Assembly: GCF_901709675.1 (NCBI RefSeq)
Contig: NC_051104.1
Coordinates: 6,121,501-6,185,500 of the forward strand
From: Syngnathus acus
Lineage: Eukaryota > Chordata > Actinopteri > Syngnathiformes > Syngnathidae
Length of the DNA stretch: 64,000 nt
Reading direction: 5' to 3'
Below the pieces are notes generated by a model, which did no database searches, was not told the origin of the DNA, and saw only the letters and a program-made list of their open reading frames with translations. How positions within the stretch are numbered: the first letter of the stretch is position 1; the number at the start of each line of letters is the position of its first letter. Position numbers and translations under genes: made by a program. Below are positions 29,379 through 45,062 of this stretch, piece by piece.

Positions 29379-29559
29379 TTTTATAAAATCAAACATAATC
29401 TCCCCGTTTTTGCATCACGGCGCATCCCTTCATGCAATAAAGGTAGCCGCTAGCTTGGAGAAAACGTGCATAAAAGAAGTGGTGTTTCAGTGAGTGGTTC
29501 CTTCTTTCTTTGGCAAATCGTAAATCGCCATTGTGCCTTACATAGTTCACGCCAGGGGG

Positions 29560-29965
29560 GAGACGCAACACCTTCACTGACTGATCCGTTGATGCACGGG
29601 GGGGAAGGAAGGCAGGCAGTGCACTCGTTGACTCGTTCGCGAACGGGAACGTCCGGATTCGTTCCCTCACTGATCCGTTCTCGCGATGAACTGGAAATGC
29701 GAATCACTCACTCACAGATTCGTTCACTCACAGATCCATTCAGTTGTCGAACGGGAAATGCAATTCACGACTCGTTCGTGAACGGGAAGTGACGTCATTT
29801 TCTTCTTCGTTTTGTTTTACGGCGAGGTGGCATCAGCTTCAATGGGCATTACCGACACCTACTGGTTGAAGTCATATGAAATGAAAAAAGAACGAATCAC
29901 TGTAGGAAGTGATTCGTTCACTGAAAGGATTCGTCCCTTTGAACGAATCGTTCACTCACGAGCCA
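29560..29965. repeat. GTTC/GAAC-rich degenerate repeat
   Basis: The segment is built from variants of GATTCGTTCACTCA and GAACGAATC in both orientations. Examples are GATTCGTTCACTCACAGATC, CTCGTTCGTGAACGGGAA and GAACGAATCGTTCACTCA. The mirrored orientation suggests a non-autonomous DNA element or a self-complementary satellite. The boundaries are approximate. Confidence 0.55.
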
Positions 29966-31407
29966 ACACTATTGTCAGCCTATTTGGGAGCGTGACGAGA
30001 ATTACGGAGGAGGTACCGCTCGGACTGCTCCTCCATCTGATGTAGATCCCCCACATGCGAATATTTGGACGCCTTTTAAAACCTTAACAGGTACCGCATA
30101 ATAATTCACATTGTTCCAATGTTGCAAAATGACGCGATGTTTACAACGCAAGGTTGAGCGGCCTTAACATTGACGTGCATGTCGGTTTATTATTACAATC
30201 AATGTGCGCGTGCACATGTTCACATTTCATCGTTTTGTATTTTGTGTATTATATCTCGCCACACTGTGTTGCAATCAACGCATTCTTTTTGTCTCTTTGT
30301 CAATCGTTGCTCACCAAATGACAAACATCTTGAATGTTTTGAATGGAATTCATATTACGGTTGAAACTTCCAAATAATATAGAAATATTGTGGCATTTTT
30401 CAGCACATGATATCTGGCATTTGTATAGGTTTTCAATAATTGTCATTATTACGAAAAATTGGGAAAAATGGTCTCTTGTGAAAGGTTCTCTGGACCCAAT
30501 CTTACAATTGTTACTTTTAGATATGTTATTTTAAACATTCTCATTAATATACATTTGTTTGCTGACATCCACTATGTGTTTGTGTTGAATGTAAGATCTA
30601 TGATTAAAATATTTTCATCTTTTTTACATGACATAAAATGACATTTTCATTTTTCCAGATTTATTGTTTGTTCTTCCTTACTTTTTGATGACATCTTTTT
30701 TTTTCTGATTGCGTCAGTTGTTTGGTATGTGCTTCAAGATAATGTCCAGTTGAGCTTTGGTCCCACATTGGACACACGCACTCACACACTTGGCTAAACC
30801 GCTTGACAGGCTGCGTCATGAGTGCAAGCAGGTCTAAATTATGAAAGCCTCCAAATGAATATTGCATCGGACATGAGCATACCAAAGATAAAAGTGGATC
30901 ATTGAGAGGCCTCGTCCTCCTAATTGAATTTGAATAGCCATGCTACTACATCATCGGAGACCGGAGCCTTTCAAAAGTAATCCTACATAAAGTAAAATAA
31001 TCATCTGACTATTCCTAGGTCAACATCTGTGGGGTCTCACCCATCCTGACATCATTGCTCACTCACATGGTGAAGGATGTGTCTGAAAATAGACGCACAG
31101 TCATTTGAGGCTGTTGTTGGTGGGGCAACCGACCACTGGGGCACAATAAAAACACAACAAGCTGCATTGCTTTGCATCGGTTATTTATGAAGACACAGCA
31201 GCCAAAGCAGAAAAGAGGCTTGGGCTATGTTGAGGTTCAAAGTGGGAGCATTCAAATCGCAACACAGGAGTTGAACCCAAATCGGACAGATTAACTTCTA
31301 AAAGAGAGGAAGCTTGTATTGAGGGAATGTTTTTTACATGGCGTACCTTTTTTTTTTTTTTGTCCCACAAGCGTGTGCAGGCCCTGCCATGGTGAGGTGT
31401 GGCAGAA

Positions 31408-34400
31408 ATGACGGATGTGGAGGCGACCTATGAGGACTTCATCGCCTCTCAACGGTCTGGCCGCAGGAACGCCATCCACAACATCCCAGCAGCCTCCGGG
31501 GAGCCGGGACCTGCGGATTTGTCGGAGAGCCTGGCACAGCTCAACATCAACAAACCCGGTAAGGGGGAGTAAATCCTGTACACATGCTGCCTTTGTAAAC
31601 ATAATAATTAGGGGTGTAACGATTCATCGATACACATCGATTAATCGATATAATGCTCTACGATTTGTTGGCATCGATGCTAAACGTAAACATCGATCTA
31701 TATCGCCCGTTTTTGACCTCGGACATTAGACGCGACTTTATTTTGAAATCCAGTTCATTGTTGCTTGCTTCCTCTTTCCGGGAGCAGTGCGCGGCGTGTT
31801 GTGTTGTGAGCAGAGCAGGCACGTGAAAGGGGAGCCGACACCTACGCGGCTCCTGGGCTGGTGCTATGGCTAGTGTCCAAGAAGACGAGGAAATTTGCTC
31901 CCCTTTGGGCTTCAAGTCATTCGTTCGGAAGCACTTTGTAATTTCCTAAATAAAGAGTTTGCAGTACCTTGTTGATTTTGCGTATGAATTGTTATAAATC
32001 AGGATATTGTTCTATATCGATCGTAGAGCACTATATCGTGATGTATCGTGAATGAATCACAGCAGGCTTTAAGATATCGGCAAATATCGTATCGTGATTC
32101 TTTGTATCGATATGATATCGTATCGTTACAAAACCCGCGATTTACACCCCTAGTTTGTAACCCTAACCTTGATTTAAAACCCTAGTCGGAAACCCTAACC
32201 CTAGCTTGAAACCCTAATTAGCAATGGCAAAACTCCTTGGAAACCCTGGTCGGAAACCCTAACCCTAGTTTTGAAAGCCTAGTTAGAAACCCTAATCTTA
32301 GAAACCCTAAAAGTAGTTTGAAACCCTCGTTGGAAACCCTAACCTTAGCTTTAAAACCTAGTTTGTAACCCTAAGCTTGGTTTAAAACCCTAGTCGGAAA
32401 CCCTACCCCTTGTTTGAAATTTTAATTAGCGATGGCAAAACTCCATGGAAACCCTGGTCGGAAACCCTAACCCTAGTTTTGAAAGCCTAGTTAGAAACCC
32501 TGATCTTAGAAACCATAAAAGTAGTTTGAAACCCTCGTTGGAAACCCTAACCCTAGCATTAAAATCAAGTTTGTAACCCTAACCTTTGTTTAAAACCCTA
32601 GTCGGAAACCCTAACCCTAGTTTGAAACCCTAAATAGCAATGGCAAAACTCCTTGGAAACCCTGGTCGGAAACCCTAACCCTCGTTTTGAAAGCCTAGTT
32701 AGAAACCCTAATCTTAGAAACTCTAAAAGTAGTTTGAAACCCTCGTTGGAAACCCTAACCCTAGCTTTAAAACCTAGTTTGAAACCCTAACCTTGGTTTA
32801 AAACCCTAGTCGGAAACCCTGAGCCTAGTTTGAAACCCTAATTAGCGATGGCAAAACTCCTTGGAAACCCTAGTCGGAAACCCTAACCCTAGTTTTGAAA
32901 GCCTAGTTAGAAACCCTAACCCTAACTCTAGTTTTGAAAGCCTAGTTAGTAACCCTAACCCTAACTCTAGTTTTGAAAGCCTAGTTAGTAACCCTAACCC
33001 TAACCCTAACTCTAACTCTAACCCTAACCCTAGTTTTGAAAGCCTCGTTAGAAACCCTAACCCCAACCCTAATCCTAACCCTAACCCTAAATTTGGAAAC
33101 CCTAGTCGAAAACCCTAACCCTAGTTTTGAAAGCCTAATTAGAAACCCCAATCTTAGAAACCCTAAAAGCAGTTTGACACCCTCGTTGGAAACCCTAACC
33201 CTAGCTTTAAAACCTAGTTTGAAACCCTAACCTTGGTTTAAGACCCTAGTCGGAAACCCTGAGCCTAGTTTGAAACCCTAATTAGCGATGGCAAAACTCC
33301 TTGGAAACCCTAGTCGGAAACCCTAACCCTAGTTTTGAAAGCCTAGTTAGAAACCCTAACCCTAACCCTAACTCTAGTTTTGAAAGCCTAGTTAGTAACC
33401 CTAACCCTAACTCTAACTCTAACTCTAACCCTAACCCTAGTTTTGAAAGCCTAGTTAGAAACCCTAACCTCAACCCTAATCCTAACCCTAATTTTGGAAA
33501 CCCTCGTCGAAAACCCTAACCCTAGTTTTGAAAGCCTAGTTAGAAACCCTAATCTTAGAAATCCTAAAAGTAGTTTGAAAGCCTCGTTGGAAACCTTAAA
33601 CCTAGCTTTAAAACCTAGTTTGTAACCCGAACCTTGGTTTAAAACCCTAGTCGGAAACCCTAACCCTAGTTTGAAACCCTAATTAGCAATGGCAAAACTC
33701 CTTGGAAACCCTGGTCGGAAACCCTAACCCTAGTTTTGAAAGCCTAGTTAGAAACCCCAATCTTAGAAACCCTAAAAGTAGTTTGAAACCCTCGTTGGAA
33801 ACCCTAACCCTAGCTTTAAAACCTAGTTTGAAACCCTAACCTTGGTTTAAAACCCTAGTCGGAAACCCTGAGCCTAGTTTGAAACCCTAATTAGCGATGG
33901 CAAAACTCCTTGGAAACCCTAGTCGGAAACCCTAACCCTAGTTTTGAAAGCCTAGTTAGAAACCCTAACCCTAGTTTTGAAAGCCTAGTTAGTAACCCTA
34001 ACCCTAACCCTAACTCTAACTCTAACCCTAACCCTAACCCTAACTCTAACCCTAACTCTAATCTAACTCTAACCCTAACCCTAACCCTAACCCTAGTTTT
34101 GAAAGCCTAGTTAGAAACCCCATCCCTAATCCTAACCCTAACTTTGGAAACCCTCGTCGAAAACCCTAACCCTAGTTTTGAAAGCCTAGTTAGAAACCCT
34201 AATCTTAGAAACCCTAAAAGTAGTTTGAAAGCCTCGTTGGAAACCTTAAGCCTAGCTTTAAAACCTAGTTTGTAACCCGAACCTTGGTTTAAAACCCTAG
34301 TCGGAAACCCTAACCCTAGTTTGAAACCCTAATTAGCAATGGCAAAACTCCTTGGAAACCCTGGTCGGAAACCCTAACCCTAGTTTTGAAAGCCTAGTTA

Positions 34401-35845
34401 GAAACCCCAATCTTAGAAACCCTAAAAGTAGTTTGAAACCCTCGTTGGAAACCCTAACCCTAGCTTTAAAACCTAGTTTGAAACCCTAACCTTGGTTTAA
34501 AACCCTAGTCGGAAACCCTGAGCCTAGTTTGAAACCCTAATTAGCGATGGCAAAACTCCTTGGAAACCCTAGTCGGAAACCCTAACCCTAGTTTTGAAAG
34601 CCTAGTTAGAAACCCTAACCCTAACCCTAGTTTTGAAAGCCTAGTTAGTAACCCTAACCCTAACCCTAACTCTAACTCTAACCCTAACCCTAACTCTAAC
34701 CCTAACTCTAATCTAACTCTAACCCTAACCCTAACCCTAACCCTAGTTTTGAAAGCCTAGTTAGAAACCCCATCCCTAATCCTAACCCTAACTTTGGAAA
34801 CCCTCGTCGAAAACCCTAACCCTAGTTTTGAAAGCCTAGTTAGAAACCCTAATCTTAGAAACCCTAAAAGTAGTTTGAAAGCCTCGTTGGAAACCTTAAG
34901 CCTAGCTTTAAAACCTAGTTTGTAACCCGAACCTTGGTTTAAAACCCTAGTCGGAAACCCTAACCCTAGTTTGAAACCCTAATTAGCAATGGCAAAACTC
35001 CTTGGAAACCCTGGTCGGAAACCCTAACCCTAGTTTTGAAAGCCTAGTTAGAAACCCTAACCCTAACTCTAGTTTTGAAAGCCTAGTTAGTAACCCTAAC
35101 CCTAACTCTAACCCTAACCCTAACCCTAACCCTAACCCTAACCCTAACCTTAACTCTAACTCTAACTCTAACTCTAACTCTAACCCTAACCCTAGTTTTG
35201 AAAGCCTAGTTAGAAACCCTAACCCCAACCCTAACCCTAACTTTGGAAACCCTCGTCGAAAACCCTAACCCTAGTTTTGAAAGCCTAGTTAGAAACCCTA
35301 ATCTTAGAAACCCTAAAAGTAGTTTGAAAGCCTCGTTGGAAACCTTAAGCCTAGCTTTAAAACCTAGTTTGTAACCCGAACCTTGGTTTAAAACCCTAGT
35401 CGGAAACCCTAACCCTAGTTTGAAACCCTAATTAGCAATGGCAAAGCTCCTTGGAAACCCTGGTCGGAAACCCTAACCCTAGTTTTGAAAGCCTAGTTAG
35501 AAACCCTATTCTTAGAAACCCTAATGCATAGCTTAGATTTGAACTTTGCAGTGATTCATTATGTTTTAGTGACTTTTTTTTTTAAGAGACAAAAGCTGAA
35601 TGATACAGAAGCCTCTGATGTCCAAATTTGGTCATTTCATATCATTTTCCACAAATAGCTTTCATTTTGTTTCATCGAATAAAAAAACATAGACAAGTGG
35701 AGTTAAGACCTTTACAATAAAACAGCACATTTCTAATTATGCAGGTTACGTGTGTGACTGACTTGTCAATTTGCTCTTCTGTCCTCCAGCTGGTGAAGGC
35801 CAAGAAGATTCTAAGTCTTCTTCATCAAAAGACAACAGCCAATGA
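31408..35845 (+). CDS. pkia: cAMP-dependent protein kinase inhibitor alpha, 2 coding exons
   Basis: Exon 31408-31558 and exon 35790-35845 join in phase 1 to give 68 aa (human PKIA 76). The N-terminus MTDVEATYEDFIASQRSGRR followed by NAIHN carries every residue of the PKA pseudosubstrate inhibitor: Phe10, Arg15, Arg18, Arg19, Ala21 and Ile22 (numbered without Met). The sequence LSESLAQLNI matches the leucine-rich nuclear export signal. The C-terminal tail is short and serine-rich (EDSKSSSSKDNSQ). The protein binds free PKA catalytic subunit and exports it from the nucleus. The MTDVE..Y.DFIAS start favours alpha over the beta and gamma forms. The 4.2-kb intron is mostly repeat, unlike the short introns elsewhere in the window. 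Confidence 0.95.
31609..32152. mobile_element. Non-autonomous hAT-like DNA transposon in the pkia intron
   Basis: The element begins TAGGGGTGTAAC and ends with TTTACACCCCTA, a terminal inverted repeat of about ten bases. Subterminal regions are full of ATCGAT/TATCG motifs in both orientations. It is 544 bp and has no transposase frame. The termini resemble those of hAT non-autonomous elements of fish. I could not confirm an 8-bp target duplication. Confidence 0.7.
32153..35530. repeat. Degenerate telomere-like (CCCTAA) minisatellite with higher-order units
   Basis: About 3.4 kb is composed of variants of AACCCTAACCCTAG, AAACCCTAGTCGGAAACCC and TTTTGAAAGCCTAGTTAG, with runs of exact CCCTAA. 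The landmark GGCAAAACTCC recurs near 32226, 32434, 32643, 32850, 33291, 33692, 33899, 34349, 34549 and 34992, with a final variant (GGCAAAGCTCC) near 35440. Spacing is about 207 bp, or about 440-450 bp where CCCTAA/CTCTAA runs have expanded. Successive blocks from about 33690 repeat with a period near 650 bp. The plus strand is the telomere C-strand motif. Repeated peptide frames (NPNPSFESLV) are artefacts of the period. Confidence 0.95.
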
Positions 35846-37512
35846 GAAGGCAACGGGCCAGCCAAGCGGTTGCGGAAGTTTCCTAACGACAGCCGTGAAC
35901 GAACACAACTTGTGCTTAATGGTGTTAAACATAAAAGCCTCTCCCGCTGCCATGAGCGTGTAATCCCCATGGAAACTTCAGTGTCATCTCTTTGCATTCA
36001 GCCATGTTCCAATTTCCTTCAAAGGCCCCTTTCCCAAGCTCCCCTTTCCTCAAGAGGCCAAAGCGGGCCTGTAAGAAACATGCTCAAGGGTCCTGGAAGG
36101 AAAGGAGAGAAGGGCCTGGGGCCATTAAAGGTTACTGGGGAAGGCCTTGATGCCCATTTTGGTTTCAAACATCCTGCTCGCACTAAGCACTACACCACTG
36201 CACTTTGAGGATTTAATTGAACATCATGTTGTTCCTCTGTGTTCTTTTGGAGAAAGCTCAGAACTGATGGTACGTACTGTTATTGTTTTGCCTGCTTCCA
36301 ACTATCGGAAATGATTCACATGAAATTGGATCTTTGTTCATGTTGGTAAATGCATCACTCTCAATCATGCTCATTAACCTCCTTAAGTGCACCCTCTTCA
36401 TATCCATTTTGTTGCCAGTGCTTGATCTATTCCAGCTCTCAATCTTTAATTCGTTTCTCGGTAATCTATTATTTTTTTTTTAATGTTTCTACTGTCCAAA
36501 GTGTGCACATTGCCGTGCTATGTCGAGATAAACTCAAATGAGGTTTATTAATATTTATGGACAAATATGTCTTTAAATATGATTCACTTGTTAGAATGAT
36601 GTGAACTACTAACTACACTAAAATTCACGCGTCATTTCATTCCACCCAGTCGTCAATATACAGTTTGTCAGCAGAAGTAACTGCCCAGGGATGTACTACT
36701 TGCCTACTGTACAAATATTCTCCACAAAAATGTTTTACTAATTTGCATTGCACACAATTTCCTGTCAAATTTAAAAAAGCTAATATTCTAATGAAATAAA
36801 TTTTTATACTCTGTCGAAATTTAATGGCACGACGATGTGAAAACGTCCTTTTCCAGTTTCCATATTGTAATTGTCTTTATTTTTAGGGACTGTTTACCAA
36901 CTAAGATTGTGATATTATTTTGTACAGTTTGGTTGAGCAAAAAATCTGTTTGATTGAAAGAATAAAATTTAATTCATTGTTAAAAAAAAAACGTGTTGAT
37001 AATTCCAATTTATGAGGTATGCTGCTGATTATAAGAAGTCTGCACCTTTTTTTGTTGGACGAGCTAAATGCTGGAAGAAGAAAAATTAGGTGGATTTTCA
37101 TTCATTGATTAAATTTTATTTTGTGTTTCCTGTATAAAAAAAAAAGTAATTGGCTGTTGTTCCTACCTGAGGATTCTATAATCATTTATTTAGGTAGACC
37201 ATCAACATGATGTTGCATTATTTTTTTTTTAACTTAAACCTCTTCATTTCAAGTCGTAGAAAAAGAAAACACGGGTCACTTTCCATAGATGTTATCCTCA
37301 CTAGGGTCAAAGTTTCTGGAGCCTATTGCGAGAGGCAGACCACTTTTCAGACATGGGGGAAAACCCACACAAGCCCTGGGAGAACATGTAAAATGGACAG
37401 AGGATGGCCGAAGCCCTGATTCCAACCACCGACCTCAGAACTGGGAGGGGGATGCGCAAAGCACCATTGTCTCTTCACGTCACCTTCTGTGTCACAACTT
37501 TATCCAGTCCAT
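35846..37512. other. pkia 3' UTR and convergent intergenic region
   Basis: pkia (+) and ercc3 (-) converge here. A candidate pkia poly(A) signal AATAAA is at about 36796. A dispersed repeat lies at 37285-37470. The remainder is AT-rich with no supported exon. Confidence 0.4.
37285..37470. repeat. Dispersed fish repeat, CTTATCC type
   Basis: The wording GTTATCCTCACTAGGGTCAA, TGGAGCCTATTGCGAGAGGC and GGGAAAACCCACACAAGCCC, followed by GAGAACATGTAAA and GATTCCAACCACCGACCTC, is that of an abundant teleost interspersed repeat. Confidence 0.6.
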
Positions 37513-41347
<3,835 letters not shown>

Positions 41348-41870
41348 ATTCGCAACTTAGAAGCCCTTTTCTTGATGAATTCTTATCTTATTGTATTCAC
41401 ATCCCAGTTACTTTCGTAGTTGTCATGGTAGAAACCGGAAATAACATTTTCTTATTTGATGAAAACAGTGGCTGGCAATCCGCGTTATAACGCATTAGCG
41501 CCACTTAGCGGACTGGAGTGTCCATACAAATATTACTACATGTATCATACACATCTTGTTTTTTTGTCAAAAAATGTCATGTGCTTGAATTCCTCCACAC
41601 AGTGTGAGTTTCATGGATTTATTGTAGTTATTGTGTAAGTTTAATATGCATATATTTTTCAGTGAAAACAAGAGGCACAAAAAGCAAGCCAAAGGGATAC
41701 ACAAGAATAAAGTGGATATTATACAATGTAAGAAATAACATTTTGAAAAAAATCTATATCATCCTTATCACTTTGTCTCGTTGTCCCTACAACAATGGAG
41801 TGTAATTGACAAAGTTTTTTTCCCCCCCACCTAAAATGCATATTGATGCTCATTAATGAAGAATAGTCAG
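41348..41870. other. Short intergenic stretch between bco1-type gene and ercc3
   Basis: The two minus-strand genes are about 520 bp apart. The stretch should hold the ercc3 promoter and the 3' UTR of the oxygenase. A TTTATT at about 41617 could be the reverse-strand AATAAA of the oxygenase transcript. No other gene is seen. Confidence 0.4.
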
Positions 41871-44800
41871 CTAATTTCCTTGAGGGATAAAAAATCCATG
41901 CATGTCCTTCCGGAGCTCAGCGTTCACATAACCCCGAGCTACTTCCTTGAATGTTCTGGCATCGAGAACCAAGATGAAGTTCAACTGGTCGGGATTGGTG
42001 TTGATTACGGATGATAAAACCACACCTGGAAAAAAAGGAAGACAGTGAAGTCAAATGTCTATATAATTCATTCGTTTTTATCCATTGTGAAAATTTAGGG
42101 GTTGACTTCAAATAGTAATTCTTACCATCATCTTCTGACTCGCCATTCGGCCTGGGGACAAATACTGCCTCGGACGGCCAGCAGTTTTCTTCACCCCAGG
42201 TCAACAATTGCTTGGTATCTGTGTCAAATTTGGAAATCTACACCAAAAGATCACACTTGAGCTTAATTCACAATTCATTACAAATATGTTAAGTTTGATT
42301 TGAGAGTTTAGCATTGTAGAAAGTTATCGTTTCACCTTTGTACAGTTGCAGGCTACACGTTTGCTGTCGCGGTATATGGATAAGAGTTATAAAGTCGAAT
42401 TCTTAGAAAACACCAATTGGAATAGATTATTGAGCGATAAGATTTGCATACATTTAACGACCAACAACGTGGATGTTGATAAGGAACCATTTACCACAAT
42501 TAAGCAATTATGTTATCTGGATTTATGACATTAATTATCAAGAAAGATGTATATTGTAACATGAATGACCTTGGATGACAAGGATGTTGGTCGGAAGAAT
42601 AAACATCTTCCTGTTGACAGGAAGTAGATGAGTGCATGTGCGAGTTTCCTCTCTTTGACGTCAGAGGAGTGATTTGGGCATTCACTCAGAATCAGGGGAA
42701 GCTCTTTAAAGTATAGTTTCTGTACTCCTCAAGTCTAATAGACTTCCTTTCTTCCCATTGTTTGTGTTCGCTCTGCGCTTAACTTTGCCAAATGAAGACC
42801 ACCCATGGGTATCGTAAGCAAGGCCAAGGGGGTTGCGTTTTGTTTGAACAGCTTCGAAGTCAATATTTAATAGTTTCCCCCACCTTGTGGTTTTACCATT
42901 TATGCTATTTGGGGGGGAGAAAAAAAAAAAACAAGGTTGCTGTGAACAATGCCTTTCCTTACTTTTAAAACTTTGCCAGTAGTTCCAATCGTTCTTGCAA
43001 AACGTTTTGAATGAATTGTACCTCTTTTGAAAGCGCCGATTCCTCAACGCAGTTGCAATACACAAAGCGGTGTTTCTTGCTGTTGAAATCGTAATTAATT
43101 CGCGGCAGTTCAATCCCTGATGATGGTGAAAAAAAATGTGTAATTGCAAAACACAACAAATAGTAGGTTGCTAAGACTAGCATGATGTTTACCTTCACGG
43201 AGCACCTCTGCTTTGCATGTTAGTTTGCCTTCTTTTTCTTTTACCGCTGTGGCTGTGGTGCAGTTCAGTTTGACCAGATTCTCTCCGATTGCCGCACCCT
43301 GCACACCAGTCCAACTTAGTCCCCTTTGGAATCAAAGTCAAATGTTCATGGCTTCCTCCTACCTTGTTTGGTTGAACAGGAAGAGCAAATCTCCTGTAGT
43401 TTGGTTGGGAGTAGGTTTTCTCATGTGGACCCGCCTTTTCATTCAGCTTGCTCAGGTAAAACATCTCATAAAGGCCATTGTCCTTGTAGGCGATGACATC
43501 AAATACGACGCAACCGTCCACCTCGAAAGCATTCACGTGATGGTAGACGACCAGAGCTTCAGTGTAGTACTTGGTCTCCATCACTTTGCCGGTCTTTCTG
43601 TCGATCAGGTGGATCAAAGTCTGAAGGGAATCAATTTGATTTTTAGAATCTTTCGGATGTTCAGTGGTGCTAAATGAAAGGCAGCGCTTACATTGTCTTC
43701 TGGACAGAACTTCAAGCAGCTGGCCCAGTTGACTCCTCTCATGTAGGCGGTGGCCATTTTGACAATGTCCAATTTGAAAGGCTGCTCGATGAAGATGAAG
43801 TAGTTGTCCGTCATGCCGAAGCTGTGGTAGTAGCTTGGCGACAGGAGGGAACGGCAGGGCACTGAGCAGATCACCTCCACATTTTTCAAAGCGGGGTCTT
43901 TCTTGTCTTTGTCTGTGAGGTTTGAAAAGAATCAGTCGCAAATTTTTTGCTGCTACGTTTTCAAATGCGAGTCACTGCCATTTTTTTGTGTGCACGAAGT
44001 TGTTGTTTGAAGTGCATGCATATTGCATTTTGACGGCAGATAAGGATTGTAAGGACAAAGTAGAGTAGGTCATCATTTACCTTTCTGAGGAACAGCGGGG
44101 ACTTTGAACAGCAGGTATTTTGTCTTGCCCTTTTCAGCTATACAAGTACCCATGTTGTAAGCGTTACCCTCTTTGTCGTAGTGTGGATGAGACGTAGCCA
44201 AATTCACAGGGACAAACTTCATGTAGTCCACCTGAGTGGGGAAAAAAATCCACCTCATGAAGACTATCACTTTTTTTTTTTTTTTTTTTCTTGAGACAGA
44301 TGAGCCTTACCTTATCTTGAGTTTCCAGGGTGACAGGGTCAATTTTACGAATGTAGTTGGTCTCTGAAGTGGCAAAATAATCCTGACCATATTTGATAAA
44401 ATTGCTGGCGCCGTTGTCAGTGAAGTCGGGCACCGTGTGGTTGATTAAGGTAATTGCCCTTGAAAGAAAAGAAGTCAACAAGTTTTTCTGGAGCTATGAC
44501 TGATGAGAGTTGAAGTCCGAAAAGCCATATTGACCTTGTTAGTTATAAATATTTTTCAAATTGTTGCCGCTTGGATAAAGAGCAATACTTACTTGACAAT
44601 AAAGTTTTTGCTCGGGTCAGGATAAGCCATTGTTCCCATTTCTGACACAACAATCCGGTTGGACTCCATGTTGGATTTGTAGGTGTCACTTCTCAGGAAC
44701 CTACTTCTGTGGGTCACTTCACCTGTGACACAAAATAGTTTTAATTCAATACACAAACACAAAGTATACACTCAGAAACCCACCATCCTTAAAGGAGAAG

Positions 44801-45062
44801 CTGTACATTATGGACATGCCATCAAACCAGTGGTCATAACTGGTATCCCCAATGGAGAAGATCCCAGGGCCATTGCGTAGCAATGTGCCTTGCAACCAAG
44901 CGGGGATGTTCCCTAAAATAAAGGTAAAACAAGAAAATAATCATAAAATTCAAATTAATTAAAAAAAAGAATATTAAAATAAAAAATAAATTAAAAAAAA
45001 CTACCTTTCACATCTGCTTTAAGAGGCTCTGGCTGTTCTGTTGCATTTTTGGAAAAGTCCAT
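41871..45062 (-). CDS. bco1: Beta-carotene 15,15'-dioxygenase-type carotenoid oxygenase
   Basis: The first exon (45062-45005) encodes [19 protein letters not shown]. Next come [74 protein letters not shown], and [20 protein letters not shown]. The four iron-binding histidines are visible in their usual contexts: [31 protein letters not shown] and DMHGFFIP. The glutamates that hold the second shell appear intact. The sequence is closer to BCO1 than to BCO2 or RPE65 ([28 protein letters not shown]). The enzyme cleaves beta-carotene centrally to retinal in the cytosol. Teleosts also carry a bco1-like paralogue (bco1l), and I cannot tell which this is. The protein is about 520 aa and ends shortly after the last histidine motif, with no extended C-terminal tail. 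Confidence 0.9.

Larger units (their letters stand above)
25712..31407. other. Repeat-rich intergenic region between ift74 and pkia
   Basis: Contents in order: the ift74 3' end and left inverted-repeat arm, two direct copies of a CRE-containing unit, the 235-bp tandem array, a tRNA-like segment, the right inverted-repeat arm, a tRNA-derived SINE, a GTTC-rich repeat and about 1.4 kb of AT-rich DNA in which I see nothing clear. The pkia coding start is preceded by an acceptor (gtggcag|AAATG), so its promoter and 5' exon should also lie here. Confidence 0.6.

Noticed and set aside
32842-35268. Repetitive peptides such as NPNPSFESLV and LTRLSKLGLG on both strands
   Set aside because: They are translations of the CCCTAA-like minisatellite; both strands stay open because the unit lengths are multiples of three. 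There is no start, splice or conservation evidence.
32153-35530. CRISPR-like array
   Set aside because: Repeats are contiguous and degenerate without unique spacers, and the host is a vertebrate.
41871-45062. Identification as rpe65 or bco2
   Set aside because: The segments [28 protein letters not shown] and [10 protein letters not shown] fit BCO1 best. The RPE65-specific blocks I recall are absent.
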